Shown: positions 39,187 to 50,917 of the stretch, in pieces
Layout of the letters: every line of letters starts with the position of its first letter
Position numbering within the stretch: the stretch's first letter is position 1
Assembly (NCBI GenBank): GCA_029204225.1
Contig: CM055113.1
Span: 2,624,081 to 2,688,080 of the forward strand
Reading direction: 5' to 3'
Source: Diphasiastrum complanatum
Lineage: Eukaryota > Streptophyta > Lycopodiopsida > Lycopodiales > Lycopodiaceae
DNA length: 64,000 nucleotides
Made by a program: the position numbers and the translations under genes
Notes under the pieces: model-generated
Database searches by the model: none
What the model was told of the DNA's origin: nothing
What the model saw: only the letters and a program-made list of their open reading frames with translations

Positions 39187-40085
39187 CTAGCGAAGCAGGT
39201 TGCCAAAACTTGCGTAATCGCTGCCATTCAATGGAGTATCAAATCGTTTTCCGTCCAAGTGCTCAAGAATTACTGCGCCATAGTTTAGGATTTCCTTCAC
39301 TTTATACGAGCCTTCACCGGTTAACTTCAATTTTCCCTTGATCAGCTTAGTTTTGTACATCAGTGCGAGATATCCTACTTTTAGATCCTTTTTGTGCAAT
39401 CGACAATCGTGCAATGCTTTGCGACGGGCTTTCTCTACTACTAATGCATGAACGGCCATCAATCGTGTTTCACATAATTTGCTTCACGACGTATTTGTAA
39501 AGACTTATCATCATTTAACCGTTCTGTTGCCGCTATGTGTAAAGATGGGATTAAAAATTCAATCGGCATGACAACATCTTGACCATAAACCAATTGAAAG
39601 GGTGTTTCATTTGTACTACTTTTGTAAGCGGTTCTGAATGCCCATAATATTGCATACAGTTTATGTTCCCAATCAGACTGACTCGCTTCAACTGTTTTGC
39701 TCATAATAGTGCAGAGAATCTTATTGGAGATTCAGCTTGGCCATTCCCTCTGGGATAGTAAGGAGTACTAAATCTGTGTATAACAAAAAAAATCTTTCAA
39801 TAACAAAGTTTGTACCCCGGTCACTAACAATCTCGATCGGACATCCAAATCTGATAACAATATTTTCATAGAGAAACTTGGCTGTAGATTTCACATCAGC
39901 AACTTTGACAGCTTTGGCTTCAAGTCACTTGGTCATATAATCAGTTGATACGATAACGTATCGGGCCTGAGATCCTTGTGCGGTAGGATAAATAGGACCA
40001 CCATAATCCAGTCCCCAATTTTCAAATGGTGCTTACGATAAAATCGAATGCAAGGATTCATTTGCGCGGAAGCATAAGTAGCATA
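39187..40085 (-). pseudogene. Gypsy-X integrase, copy 1
   Basis: From 40085 the frames read a YRKHHLKIGDW-like segment, YMTKLEAKAVKVADV, FGCPIEIVSDRGTNF (second catalytic Asp), then ASQSDWEHKLYAILWAFRTAYKSS and TPFQLVYGQDVVMPIEF. The C-terminal domain follows with EKARRKALHDCRLHKKDLKV and LTGEGSYKVKEI, ending SFGNLLR. This is the non-chromodomain type of Gypsy integrase tail. Several frameshifts are present. Confidence 0.85.
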
Positions 40086-40088
40086 CTA

Positions 40089-41130
40089 TTATGAAGATCC
40101 ACCTTCTTGATCATTACCATAGTTCCATTGCTCGGTACTTTTGTATGGTTTTGGTTCCATCAAATTGGCAGGAGGAGTGAGGTGTTTTGGTGGAACAGGT
40201 AAGGCTAAACGTTTCGGGTATCCAAGAGCAGATTGTCGAGGTCTAGCTGTTGGATTTCCTCCATAATGTGGTTCTCGATATCCCATTTAGGCATACCGTT
40301 GCTGAATTATCCGAGGATTGAAAATACAAAAAGCAGTCTCATGATTAGACGAATTACACAAATGGCATACACTGATTTCCATTCGTTTTTTCAATTGAGG
40401 ACACTCATTCACTGTGTGATTTCCTGTACAAATAGAACACCAGACATTTTTCTTGGTAGGAAAAGTCTTCGCAAACTTCTTATGTTCCTTGTTTGCTTGT
40501 CCATGGAAATTTTCCAATGCTTTGATCTTCTCATCAAATTGTGACTGCAATTTTTCCATCGGTTTCTGCAGGTTCTTCCCGAGTTTCTCGAACTCATTGA
40601 GCATCATTTATGTAGTAGCGTTGACATTCGCTGATGCAATAGTGGTGGATGTTGTAGTGTTCTGCCCTGTTATATAAGGCAACTTACTGATTTTTGGCTC
40701 ATCGTCTGAATCTTCATCTTTCTCCCGAATTGCATCATCCATAGCATTCTGCAACAATGCATACTCATTATGACGTTTCAGCTCACATATGATTCTTTTA
40801 GGTAAACCTGACAAAAATCACATGACCATGGCATTTTCGTTAATCAGCTCAGGTTCACACTTAGATCTGAGGCGTTTCACTTGTTCAGTGTAATCTCAAG
40901 CCATTTCCCACTTTTCCATTTTAATTTTACTTAAAAGTAGGAAAGGGTCTTTCATAAACTTTCGAGGTTTGAACCGTGTGATAAGGGCTTGTTTAACAGT
41001 CTCTCAATCTGTACGCTCAGTTTCATCTTGATTATAGTACCAATCTTGTGCTGCGTCTGTTAAGGCCATAGGAAGAAGCTTAAGTTTATCTTGAGGAATA
41101 ATTTTGTGTAGGAACTCAAGTTGGTCCCTT
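40089..41130 (-). pseudogene. Gypsy-X gag with multiple zinc knuckles
   Basis: Capsid scraps (LPMALTDAAQDWYYNQDETE, ALITRFKPRKFMKDPF, FLSGLPKRIICELKRHNEY) are followed by an acidic linker, a Lys-rich helix and two knuckles, CSICTGNHTVNEC and CHLCNSSNHETAFC. The Pro-rich tail ALPVPPKHLTPPANLMEPKP follows. Three or more stops and frame changes make it a pseudogene. The nucleocapsid would bind genomic RNA. Confidence 0.85.
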
Positions 41131-41440
41131 TTCATAGTAGAGAGGAGGACCCTGGCCTTTGAATCCTATTGGTCCATTTCTGCCTCCCTAATTATTCAAA
41201 CTTAAAAAAGAATGAGAACCATCCGAATTGGAGAGAAACCCAAAATTTATTCACTAGCTTGACATTTAGGCCCTGCGACATTAAAAGTCCCGCAAAAAGG
41301 CCTAAAGTCCTTTTATTGACTTTCTAATTAATGAGATAACAATGTGATCATTGGGTTGGACTTACACATGCAGGGTGCCAAATCCCTCTCACTTACTAAC
41401 TAGGGTTAGAGTTGTCTTGGGATCCGCATACCCTCCAACA
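41118..41440 (-). repeat. Gypsy-X 5' LTR (copy 1)
   Basis: On the - strand it starts TGTTGGAGGGTATGCGGATC and aligns along its length with the LTR at 55957-56290. The gag joins it at CAAGTTCCTACACA, within the LTR rather than after a PBS, so a deletion of the LTR end and leader lies here. Confidence 0.8.
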
Positions 41441-41445
41441 ACCCC

Positions 41446-42999
41446 GTTGTTGGCAGACAAGACAAAGGCAAAGCAATTGCTGAACCTATATTATCTCCAA
41501 GGAGATCTGTCAGATAAAGAAGAGCACCAATCAGATATATACCTGACAGGTCATCTTTTGCTCAAAAAAAATTTAGTGGATTCGGGGGAGAATCACAAAG
41601 TTATGAAGAAGCCATCGACGGTCCAAACAAGGACAAGTTGATCAAGGCCATGGAAGACGAAATGAGTTCCATGAAGCAAAACAAAGTGTGGACTCTCGAG
41701 CCACTACCAGCTGATAGAAAGATTGTCAAATGCAAATGGGTCTACAAGCATAAATATGGACTAGACAACAATGTACTAAGATACAAAGCCAGGCTAGTTG
41801 CAAAAGACTTCTCACAAAGATATGGCATTGATTATATAGAGACATTCTCTCTCATGTTGTGAAGCAGACATCTCTACGCATATTATTTGCATACGCAGCT
41901 GCCTATGAAGATCCACATTGTAGACGAGAATATAGCCTTCTTGCATGGGGAGTTGAAAGAAGAGGTCTACATGGACCAACCATCAGGTTTTTCCTACGAG
42001 TCACTTGCTGATTATGCCTATTGAATGCACAGAATCGTCTATGGATTGAAACAGTCCGCCAGGCAGTGGTACAATAGAATGATCATGCACTTAGATCCTT
42101 GGGCTTCAATGGCTGACTACAACGCTTATGTGAAAGTTATAAATAGGGAGATCATCATAGTCAGTGTCTATGTAGATGGCACACCGATTCTATCGTGGAG
42201 CAACAATCTGATTGCGTAGGTGAAGGCAGATCCAAATATTAGACCTAGGAGAAGCAAAATGCTACTTGGGTTTACAGATCGACAAAGACATGTATCTGCA
42301 CCAGACAAGATACATTCAGAAGATCATTGATGACTTTGAAATGACAGATTGCAAGAGAGTAAATACCCCAATGGTTCCTGGCATAGTGTTGACAAACGAA
42401 TAATGTCCCGAAGACGAAGCATAATGACAGGCAATGAAGCATAGGCCTTACAGAAGGCTTATTGGTTCTTTGATGTACTTGGCAGACAATACGCAGCCAG
42501 ACATTGCTTATGCAGTGTTCAATTTGAGTCAATTCAATGTCAATGCAGGACCAACACACTAGAAAATTGCCAAGAGGATCCTATATTACCTACAAAACCC
42601 AAAGGACTATGGCCTGTGCTATTGTCAAAATGCAGGATTCAAGATTGAACCCTATAGTGATGCAAGCTGGGCATCCGTGAAAGATGATAGTAAAAGTGTC
42701 TCAAGAGGATGCACCATAGCAACCGATGCGGCTATTATCTGGATCAACAGAAAGCAGACAATAACTATCCAATCATCTTGTGAGGCAGAATATGTTGTTG
42801 CAGCCATGATGGCCAATGAGCTGACATGGCTCAAACAGTTCCTAGATGGACTAGGACAGAGCACCAATGAACCGTTGATCATGCACGTGGACAAATGTGA
42901 ATCTACGCTTTTCTAAGTATTAGACAAAGAGCCAATGCAAGAGCGAAAGCGATCATTTGATATGTGTTGTAGTGGGTCCTGCTACAGATTAGGGGAGGA
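41446..42999 (+). pseudogene. Copia-G linker, reverse transcriptase and RNase H
   Basis: The + strand carries Copia RT in broken frames: YEEAIDGPNKDKLIKAMEDE, WTLEPLPADRKIVKCKWVYK, YKARLVAKDFSQRYGIDYIE, a YGLKQSARQWY block and VSVYVDGTPI, where YVDD has become YVDG. RNase H follows with YSDASWASVKDDSKSVS and SSCEAEYVVAAMMANELTWL. The integrase half is absent. A polypurine-like GATTAGGGGAGGA precedes the probable LTR start near 43001. Confidence 0.85.
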
Positions 43000-43141
43000 T
43001 GACGTTGGTTGATTTTGAGGAATCCCCAAGATACTAGGCTAAAGCTATTCCAAGAGCACCTCCCACCTTAGACCGAGGAGGTCTCTGAGAGAAAAATAGG
43101 AGGATGAAAAATGAGAGCTGAGGAATGCTAGCTAGGACAAC
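43000..43141 (+). repeat. Copia-G 3' LTR, left part (split by Gypsy-D)
   Basis: It starts TGACGTTGGTTGATTTTG after the purine tract and is interrupted by Gypsy-D after GGACAAC. It resumes at 49274 with the duplicated ACAAC. Confidence 0.6.
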
Positions 43142-43606
43142 AGTTACGGACTACATGATACAGGCCTACTGAGCTACTTTGCATATATTCTGTAGGCCTC
43201 TTTACATTTACTATTGGTTATGTATATTTCTGGTTACGCATTTTATATTAGTCATGTACAAGTCCCAGAGCCTTTTTATATGCTTATGACCCGCATTGGG
43301 TCCTTTTTTATGACATTGACTGGCCTTGGGCCCTTATTGTATGGTTATATGTGGAGTGGGGGCTCGTAGGAGGGCGCACTATTTTTCCTCCACATTTTGC
43401 CTCCCTTTACTTTTGAATTCCTATTTTAGGGTTCATTGGTAGGGTATTTATAGGGGCATTTGTACTCTCATTTTTCAGATTACTGATTGGTATTGCTTGG
43501 GCTCTTTGTGGGAGAACCTATTGTCTTGTCTATTGCTTGTAGGGCTTTAGTCTATTGCAGTCTTTTATGCTTTATTGAATCAACACCTGAGATTTTGATC
43601 ATAACT
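43142..43606 (+). repeat. Gypsy-D 5' LTR with AG...CT ends
   Basis: It starts AGTTACGGACTAC and ends GATCATAACT directly before TGGTATCAGAGC. It has a GTATTTATAGGGG TATA-like box. It is 465 bp against 459 bp for the 3' LTR and nearly identical to it, so insertion is fairly recent. Confidence 0.9.
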
Positions 43607-43618
43607 TGGTATCAGAGC
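43607..43618 (+). other. Gypsy-D primer binding site
   Basis: TGGTATCAGAGC follows the LTR with no spacer. It is complementary to initiator tRNA-Met. Confidence 0.92.
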
Positions 43619-43917
43619 ACTTTCCTGATTGCTGAATTTCAGATCTGATTTTTTGATTGGGTGCCCATTTTCCTTGCTACTTTTTCTCTCTTTGTTGAGG
43701 GCTTTCGTCTCTTTGCTTCAGTAGCATTCAACACAGCTTGGAGGAGGACCAACTCCCATCAGAGCATTTTCCTTGGCGGAGCTTTAGTAGAATGTTAGCA
43801 GAAGTACTTCCGCTAAATTTGGCGGCCATAAAAAAAAAAATTTGGGCATCGGCGCCCAAGTTCCAAATCCTTTTACCTTTTTTTTGAATCCTCCATTTGA
43901 TTCAGGGAGAGGATCTC

Positions 43918-44110
43918 CAGCCATCTTTTTAGCATTGATTGGAGGCTGTCCAACGCCCTACTTCATCACATTTTTCAGCCATTGTTCCAGCAGAGTTTCA
44001 GCCATATTTCAGTTTTGATTGGAGGCTATCCATCATCCTATTTCATCACTTTTTCCACAGATTTCCAGCCATATTTTCAACATTGATTGGAGGTTGTCCA
44101 GCGCCCACTT
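43918..44110 (+). repeat. Three leader repeats with GATTGGAGGCTGTCCA core
   Basis: Units begin GATTGGAGGCTGTCCAACG (43937), GATTGGAGGCTATCCATCA (44017) and GATTGGAGGTTGTCCAGCG (44085), each preceded by CAGCCAT-like sequence and followed by a TTTCATCAC or TTTCATTC block. Spacings are 80 and 68 bp. The Gypsy-C leader has the same core. Confidence 0.75.
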
Positions 44111-44348
44111 TCATTCTCCTTCTGGTCACATTTTCCAGCCAACTCTTTGCACATGCTTGGAGCTCTATCGAGAGGTATCTTTGCTGGTTTTTCCTTGTTT
44201 TTCACACCTATTCTTGACATTTGTCATTTCCTTTCTTGCTCTTAGTGTCGTTTGTGTACCTAAAGTGTATTTGGGGTGACGGCAAAAGTCCGCTCCCTCC
44301 GATATTAAGCTTTTCTTACACTCTCTTCACTTCCTGCTTTCCTTGACC

Positions 44349-45410
44349 ATGGATACTTCCCCTACATCTTCTGAGCCTCGCATACGGTCTTCCACTTACC
44401 TTGACGAAGTACGACATGAATTTCGAGATCATCTTAGGGAAGCCATGAGTGATGTACGTACTGATTTACGCCAGGAGTTACGAGAGATGTTCAGTGCTCT
44501 TTCTGCCCAAATTGCTACACTATCATTACAGTCCAGTGTTTCTCCACTATCTCCACCTGTTCCCCCACAACGTACATTTTCACCACCCGAGACTCCTTCA
44601 TCTTCTGGTTCTTTGCCACGAGACTTTAAGGATAAGGTTCAGCTTACTGTGTATTCTGGGTCATCCGATGGGAATGAACTCAAGAATTGGTATTCTAAGC
44701 TTGAGACCTACTTCCTTATGTTTCCTAAGACTGACATTCAGCGGATACATTTGGCTGCTTTACATTTGGAGGGCCATGCTGCTACTTGGTGGCGCATGTT
44801 TTGCCAGACGGCTTCACACCCTGGCCTTGCTAGTTGGACAGAGTTTATGACAGCACTCCGCCTAGCGATGATTGATCCTCAGTGGCTTATTCGGCAACGC
44901 GACATATTTCGCAGTTTATCTCACACTGGTGACTTGGCTGCTTATACGACACGGTTTACAGAGCTTTCCTATCTATTTCCATATATTTCTACATTGGAGC
45001 TCATCTCTCGCTACGTTGCTGGTCTACAAGACGCACTCAGGTATGATGTTTCTTCTTTTTTTTCACTCACTCTTTCTTACGCCATTTCCCTTGCTACCAC
45101 ATTGCAGCACAAGTACTCTCCCATCCCTTCCTCTGTTTCTCGTCCTTCGCGTCCTTTCACACGACCTATTTTTTTCTCTCCATCCTCTGCTAGTCCCACA
45201 TCTGTCAGTTCACCTTCGTCCACTTTTCCATCTGCATCATGTCCTCCTTTTTCTCCTCGTCCTGTTTTTGTTCGTCGCTACTCACAGACTGAGATGTCTG
45301 AGATCCATGAAAAGCGCTTATGTTTCAACTGTAAGAGTCATGATCATATCACCCGTGATTGTCGATAGCCTGCCACTGCTACTGTCGTCTATTTCCATGA
45401 TGCTACACAC
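44349..45410 (+). pseudogene. Gypsy-D gag
   Basis: The frame from MDTSPTSSEPRIRSSTYLDE has a short coiled segment (DHLREAMSDVRTDLRQELRE), a Ser/Pro linker and the capsid (YSGSSDGNELKNWYSKLETY, EGHAATWWRMFCQ, MIDPQWLIRQRDIFRS, LISRYVAGLQDALRYDVSSF). The zinc knuckle is CFNCKSHDHITRDC. It is intact to 45365, where TAG (45366-45368) replaces the CAG present in Gypsy-C. It gives the best view of the family's full gag. Confidence 0.92.
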
Positions 45411-48400
45411 TTGATGATAGTCCTGATTCTGCGATATGCCTTCATATTCTTGATGATGACCCACCTGTTGATCAGTTTGCCACACCCACTGAGCCTGTTC
45501 CTGATCCCCCTGATCTAGTTGCATGCCATGCTCAGCTTGCTTATGCTACTTGGGCCGGTAAGTCAGGTCCACGCCATATCCGTATTCGCGTACGTATCAC
45601 TGGTCGTGAGTTTATTGCCCTTGTTGACATGGGGTAGCACTCACTCGTTTCTCAACAGTCATATTACTACACGAGTTCGTGCTATGCCAGTCACTACGCC
45701 TCATCCCCTGCATGTTGAGGTTGCCAGCGCACACTCTTTTCCTAGCACGCAGATGTATCAGCAGATTTCATATCGAATTGGAGACTTCCTTGGTCAGACA
45801 GATTTTCATATTATTCCACTTACACGATACGATCTTATCCTCGGTGCTGATTGGTTTGCATCCCTGGGTGCGGTTACAATAGACCTCCAACAGCAGACAT
45901 TGACATTCTCTCATGATGGTACTCATCATATGTTTTTCGGTATTGATTCTCGGTAGGACTATCAGCTTATTTCCGGAAAGCAGCTCATACGGAACCTCCC
46001 GAAGGCCCACTGTGCGGCTATTCTTTCTGTTCAGCCAGTTCAACTTATTGCGGATGCACCACCTTTTCCACAGGTATTTTCTGAAGTGTTGCGTGAATTT
46101 GAGCATGTTTTTAGAGAGCCGACTCAGTTACCACATTTACGAGATGTCAACCACCATATAGACCTTGTTTCCTCTGCATCACCTCCTTCTCGTCCTCCTT
46201 TTCGTATGTCTATTGTTGAGCGCGAGGAAGTCCAGCATCAGGTGTCTGATTTATTACGTCAAGGCCTTATTGTTCCTAGCCACAGTCCTTTTGGTGCTCT
46301 TGTTTTACTTGTTGATAAGAAGGATGGTACTAAACATCTATGTATTGATTATCGTGCTTTAAATAAACTTACTATCCGTAATCAGTACCCTATCCCTCAT
46401 ATGGATGACCTGTTTGACCAGTTAGGCCAAGCCAAGATCTTTTCTAAACTTGACCTCCGTTCCGGTTATCACCAGATTCGTATGCATCCTCCTGATGAGC
46501 ACAAGACAGCTTTCCGTACCCACTTTGGTTTGTATGAGTTTCATGTCCTTCCTTTTGGTGTAACCAATGGCCCGCCCACTTTTCAGAATGTCATGAATAA
46601 CATCTTTCGTCCTCTACTTGAAAAGTGTGTCATTGTTTATTTTGACGATATCCTCATTTATAGCACCACTCTCTCTCTTCATGTTCAGCACGTTTGTTCT
46701 ATTTTTGTTTTGTTAGTTACTCGTCATATGTATGCTAAACGTTCTAAATGTTCTTTTGTTGTTGTACAAATTGAGTTTTTGGGCTTCTTTGTTACTAATG
46801 GTACTGTTCGTCTCGACACTCGTAAGGTCCGTTCTATTCTTTCATGGCCTGTGCCTGCTGATGTTCATGATGTTCGTATGTTTCTTGGTCTTGCTATCCA
46901 TCTTCATAAACCAGTTGCTCATTTTGCCACTCTTGCATCTCCTTTGCATGCTCTGTTGAAAAAGGAAACTTCGTTTGCTTGGACTCCCGCATGTTAGTCA
47001 GAAGTGGCGTCATTATTTGTATCGTGTTCCGTTTGATGTTTTTACTGTTCACCAGTCACTTCATTATTTGTATACACAAAAGGATCTTAATGATCGTCAG
47101 TATCGTTGGCTTCAGTTTTTATAGTCCTTTCATTTTGATATTCATTATGAGCCTGGTCAAAGTAATGCTGCTGCTGATGCTTTGTCTCGTTTACCTGCTC
47201 TTACTTACAGTCTTGTTACGTCTCCCCACTCTTGGTATGATGATCTTCCTCGGGCTTATGCCACATGTCCATACTTTCGTGATGTTATGACGTTTGCCTC
47301 TCGTCCTTTCTCTCACTCTCACCAGGTATATTCCATTGTTAATCATCGTTTGTTTCACTATGGTTCGTTATGTATTCCCAACACTCTCAACATACATCCA
47401 CAGCTCCTTCTTGATGCCCATTCCTCTCCTGTTGGTGGCCATTTTGGTTTTTAGAAGTCCTTGTTCCGTTTGAAAGAACATTTTTACTGGCCTTCCATGA
47501 AGCGTGAGCTTTCCCACCTTATTCATACTTGTGTTTTTTGCCTTCGTAACAAGTATTCCCGTGAAAAACATGGCGGTCTCCTTCAAAGTTGGCCTATTCC
47601 TTCCCACCAGTGGACTGATATATCTATGGACTTCATTTTAGGTCCTCCTCGTACTCAGCGTGGTCATGACTCTTGTTTGGTGGTAGTTGATAGGTTTTCT
47701 AAACAAGCTCATTTCATACGAGTCAGACATACTATTACAGTAGAGCAGTGTGGTCGTATATTTATTTCTGAGATTTTCTGCTTACATGGTCTCCCACGAT
47801 CTATACTTACTGATCAGGATACCAAGTTTACATCAGGTTTTTGGACAGAGCTTATGCGTATCTTGGATGTTAGGATACTTATGGGCACTGCTTATCATTC
47901 TTCTGTAGATGGTCAGTCTGAGGTTATTAACCGGGTATTGGAGGATTATTTACGACATTATGTTTGTCCTTCTGGTCATGATTGGGATCAGCATTTATGT
48001 TTGGCTGATTATAGTTATAACAGTTCTGTTAGTTCCAACACAGGTGTTTCTCCTTTCCTGCTTGCTCATGGATACTCACCAATTCTACCCGGTATACCTG
48101 CTCCTCCAGATGATGCACCTGTTACTATTTCATCTTATCTTTCAAGTGCTCGGAAGATTATTAGTAGAGCTGCTACTCATTTACAGCCTATTCAGCAGCG
48201 GTACAGGACCATTGTTGATCGTCATCGGCGCCATGTTGAGTTTGCAGAGAGAGATACTGTTTTTCTCCGGTTACGCTTTGCTTGCCATCATTTTGTATAG
48301 GGTCTTGCTTCTACTGAGAAGCTTGCGCTGCACTATTATGGGCCTTTTTAGATTCTTGAGCGCCTCAGTCCAGTTACATATCGTCTTGAGTTATCTGCTG

Positions 48401-48750
48401 CTACTCGAGCTTGTGATATCTTTCACGTTAGTTTATTACGTGCTGCTATTGAGGATGATGCTCCTCGAGATTCCTCATTTCCTACAGATCCAGAGCTCTT
48501 TCCATTCTTGCTAGCTGTTATTTTACAGGTGCGCTTATTGCATAGTCGTCGCCATCGGTAGGTTCAGTTTTTGGTCCAGTGGGATGGTCGTCCTATTGAG
48601 GAGGCTACTTGGGAGCCCATTGATGTTTTTTATCATACCACTATACTGGCTGATCAGGCTCGATCACTTGCAACTACCATTGCTTCTCGGGATGCTCTGG
48701 CTTCTCTTGATGTTCCTTTCTCAGATGGGATATCTTGATGCAGTATTTTT
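45411..48750 (+). pseudogene. Gypsy-D pol: protease, RT, truncated RNase H, integrase, chromodomain-like end
   Basis: Protease is near 45520-45956 with IALVD frameshifted before its active site. RT (46086-46997) is intact through FSKLDLRSGYHQIRM, PFGVTNGPPTFQN and VYFDDILIYS. Between TPAC and KWRHYLYR about 240 bp of RNase H are deleted. Integrase (47461-48300) keeps MDFILGPP, LTDQDTKF and VDGQSEVINR. The tail has VQFLVQWDGRPIEEATWEP (near 48562-48620), the W..EATWE signature of a chromodomain, interrupted upstream by TAG. Stops at 45954, 46995, 47122, 47452, 48349 and 48559 are all TAG. Confidence 0.92.
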
Positions 48751-48814
48751 CTCTGGCACTGGTTCTTATCTTATTTTGCCTACATTGGGGGCAATGTTCT
48801 TTATAGCCAGGGAG

Positions 48815-49273
48815 AGTTATGGACTACAGGATATAGGCCTACTGGGCTACTCTGCATATATTCTGCAGACCTCTTTACATTTACTGTTGGTTATGTATAT
48901 TTCTGGTTATGCATTTTATATTAGTCATGTACAGGCCCCAGAGCCTTTTTATATGCTTATGACCCGCAATGGGTCCTTTTTTATGACATTGACTGGCCTT
49001 GGGCCCTTATTATATGGTTATATGTGGAGTGGGGGCCCGTAGGAGGGCGCACTATTTTCCCTCCACATTTTGCCTCCCTTTACTTTCCTATTTTAGGGTT
49101 CATTGGTAGGATATTTATAGGGTGATTTGTACTCTCATTTTTCAGATTATTGATTGGTATTGCTTGGGCTCTTCGTCGGAGAACCTATTGTCTTGTCTAT
49201 TACTTGTAGGGCTTTAGTCTATTGCTGTCTTTTATGCTTCATTGATTCAACACCTGAGATTTTGATCATAACT
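48815..49273 (+). repeat. Gypsy-D 3' LTR
   Basis: It starts AGTTATGGACTACAGG after a short purine tract (CCAGGGAG) and ends CATAACT before the TSD. The terminal AGTTATG and CATAACT are perfect 7-bp inverted repeats. Confidence 0.92.
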
Positions 49274-49600
49274 ACAACAGTTGTTAATTATGTGAGCCTC
49301 ATGGTCAATCCCAAGTGATGGAATGACCATGTAGGAGCTAGTACTTTTAGGCATTTGTAATAAATGTTGTAGACCCCTCTTAAATAAAGTAGAGCGAGCC
49401 ACCTTTTGATGGTGATCTCTAGTGGAGGAACTAATTCCACTTGTAATTTGTGAAAATGTGGAATTCCACTTCGGCTCCACCTAGGCAACTCATTTGCTTA
49501 TCTAAGAGCCCCCCTCTCTTGTGAGAGAGCTTTACTTGTATTTTCATACTCTTGTATTGAATAAAGAAGATCTTCCACAAGTTTTGACATTCTTGGAGCT
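49274..49600 (+). repeat. Copia-G 3' LTR, right part
   Basis: After the TSD ACAAC the LTR-like sequence resumes: GTTGTTAATTATGTGAGCC, an AATAAAGTAGAGCG stretch and an AATAAAGAAGATC polyadenylation-like signal near 49559. The exact end is not clear. Confidence 0.45.
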
Positions 49601-50215
49601 CCTTGATCATGATGGCTTTCTTGAGTGATTCCCTTATGATCATGCCCTTCCATTCTTATATGTGCGGATGTGGATTAGTTAGTTTCCTTGCTTTCTTTCA
49701 TTCATGCATTGTGGATTAGAGTGGATTAGATTTCTTGTTCTTGTTTTAGGGTAGAATCAAGCCTTCAAGTAAACTATATAGGCTGAAATTGTGGTATAGA
49801 TCTTGCATATCCCCTTACATTTCAGTTCTTGATGTTCTTGGGAAGTCTAGGGATCAAGAGATGAGTGTTTCTTGATCCTTGCACTTGTAGAGCTTGCTAA
49901 TTAGTTTTTTGTTTTCTTGTTCTTGAATTTGTTATTGCATGTAGATTAATTGCAGGTTGCTAGGAACTGTTTCTTTGATATCTGCAATATTAGGTTCTCA
50001 TCCAAGCAACAAGATGATTTTTAGATGAACATCATGATTTGCATGTTTCAATGAATGGGAGTGCTTTCAAGAGTGAACGAGACATGTGTATCCTCTGATA
50101 GGCAGGATAACCTATACTACCAAACCCAATCTTACTGCCTGGCTGAACGTTGCACCAGACTTGATTGCCAAGAGCCATTTGAAAAGTCTGGTAATAGACA
50201 GTAAGAAACAAAATA
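49600..50215. other. Unassigned stretch; possible exon-like - strand segment near 50090-50190
   Basis: Nothing definite. On the - strand, 50190-50090 reads TFQMALGNQVWCNVQPG after a TTACCAG acceptor-like sequence and stays open for about 35 codons. This could be a captured exon, but no family is recognised. Confidence 0.2.
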
Positions 50216-50388
50216 ACTACATTCAAGATCATACTATCATCTAGAATAATAATGTGCATTAACAACTACAAAATTATTTATTGATGTTTTTGTTTTTATA
50301 AGCACTGCTGCATGCAGATCCATGTAGTGCGTTGGCGTGACAGAAATACAATTCTCTCACGAATTCGTGTCTCGCTTACTAGCGGACT
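50216..50388 (+). repeat. Direct repeat unit shared with 55120-55310
   Basis: The stretch with GCGTTGGCGTGACAGAAATA, then ACAATTCTCTCACGAATTCG and CTTACTAGCGGACTT, recurs at about 55120-55310. It is probably a Gypsy-X non-coding or pol-linked piece copied during rearrangement. Confidence 0.6.
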
Positions 50389-50917
50389 TTGGATCTACTG
50401 ATCCTATTACAAAAATTGTCTCGCACGCAGGCAGACTGTACTTTGATATGGGTTTCCCATGGAGTTGTGCTTGGGCATGTGATATCGAGACATGGTATTG
50501 CCATAGATTATTCTAAAATCAAGATTATTGTGGAATTGCCACCGCCAATAACAATTCGTGGAGTTTATGTGTTTATGGGTCATGCGAACTACTATCGAAT
50601 TTTTATTATCTTCTTTGCGCATTTAGCACGACCTATATACAAACTGACTATTGTTCCTATTTGGACAGTAGAGGCGTTAGAAGCCTTTTAAAAATTAAAA
50701 AAAAGCATTAAATTCAACACCAATATTGCGTTCTCCAGATTGGACGATTGAATTTCATGTTCACATAGATGCCTCGAAATATGCCATTGGATCAGTTTTG
50801 ACGCAACCAGGTGACTATAAGAAGGACTATCCTATAAGCGCAGTAATTCTTGAGCACTTGGACGGAAAACGATTTGATACTCCGATGAATGGCAGTCGAT
50901 TACGCAAGTTTTGGTAG
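50389..50917 (+). pseudogene. Gypsy-X RT end and RNase H start fused to integrase end (copy 2)
   Basis: RT thumb (VLGHVISRHGIAIDYSKIK, FMGHANYYRIFIIFFAHLARPI) and an RNase H start (IEFHVHIDASKYAIGSVLTQ) are followed directly by AVILEHLDGKRFDTPMNGS. That last block is the integrase C-terminus seen at 39187. Almost all of integrase is deleted. ORF-X follows on the same strand. Confidence 0.8.

Larger units (their letters stand above)
35774..41440 (-). mobile_element. Gypsy-X copy 1: rearranged Ty3/Gypsy with extra ORF
   Basis: Order on the - strand: 5' LTR (41440-~41118), gag (~41130-40089), integrase (40085-39187), spacer, ORF-X (38530-35774). Protease, RT and RNase H are deleted between gag and integrase at about 40085-40089, and the 3' end is lost at the Copia-F junction. 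Copy 2 near 50389-54500 is deleted differently yet keeps ORF-X after pol. Confidence 0.75.
43142..49273 (+). mobile_element. Gypsy-D: complete chromovirus-type Ty3/Gypsy with TSD ACAAC
   Basis: LTRs are 43142-43606 and 48815-49273, flanked by ACAAC at 43137-43141 and 49274-49278. The PBS for initiator tRNA-Met is 43607-43618. It keeps gag, protease, RT, most of RNase H lost by deletion, integrase and a chromodomain-like end. Coding is broken by about eight nonsense changes, mostly CAG to TAG, plus frameshifts. It inserted into the Copia-G LTR. Confidence 0.93.
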
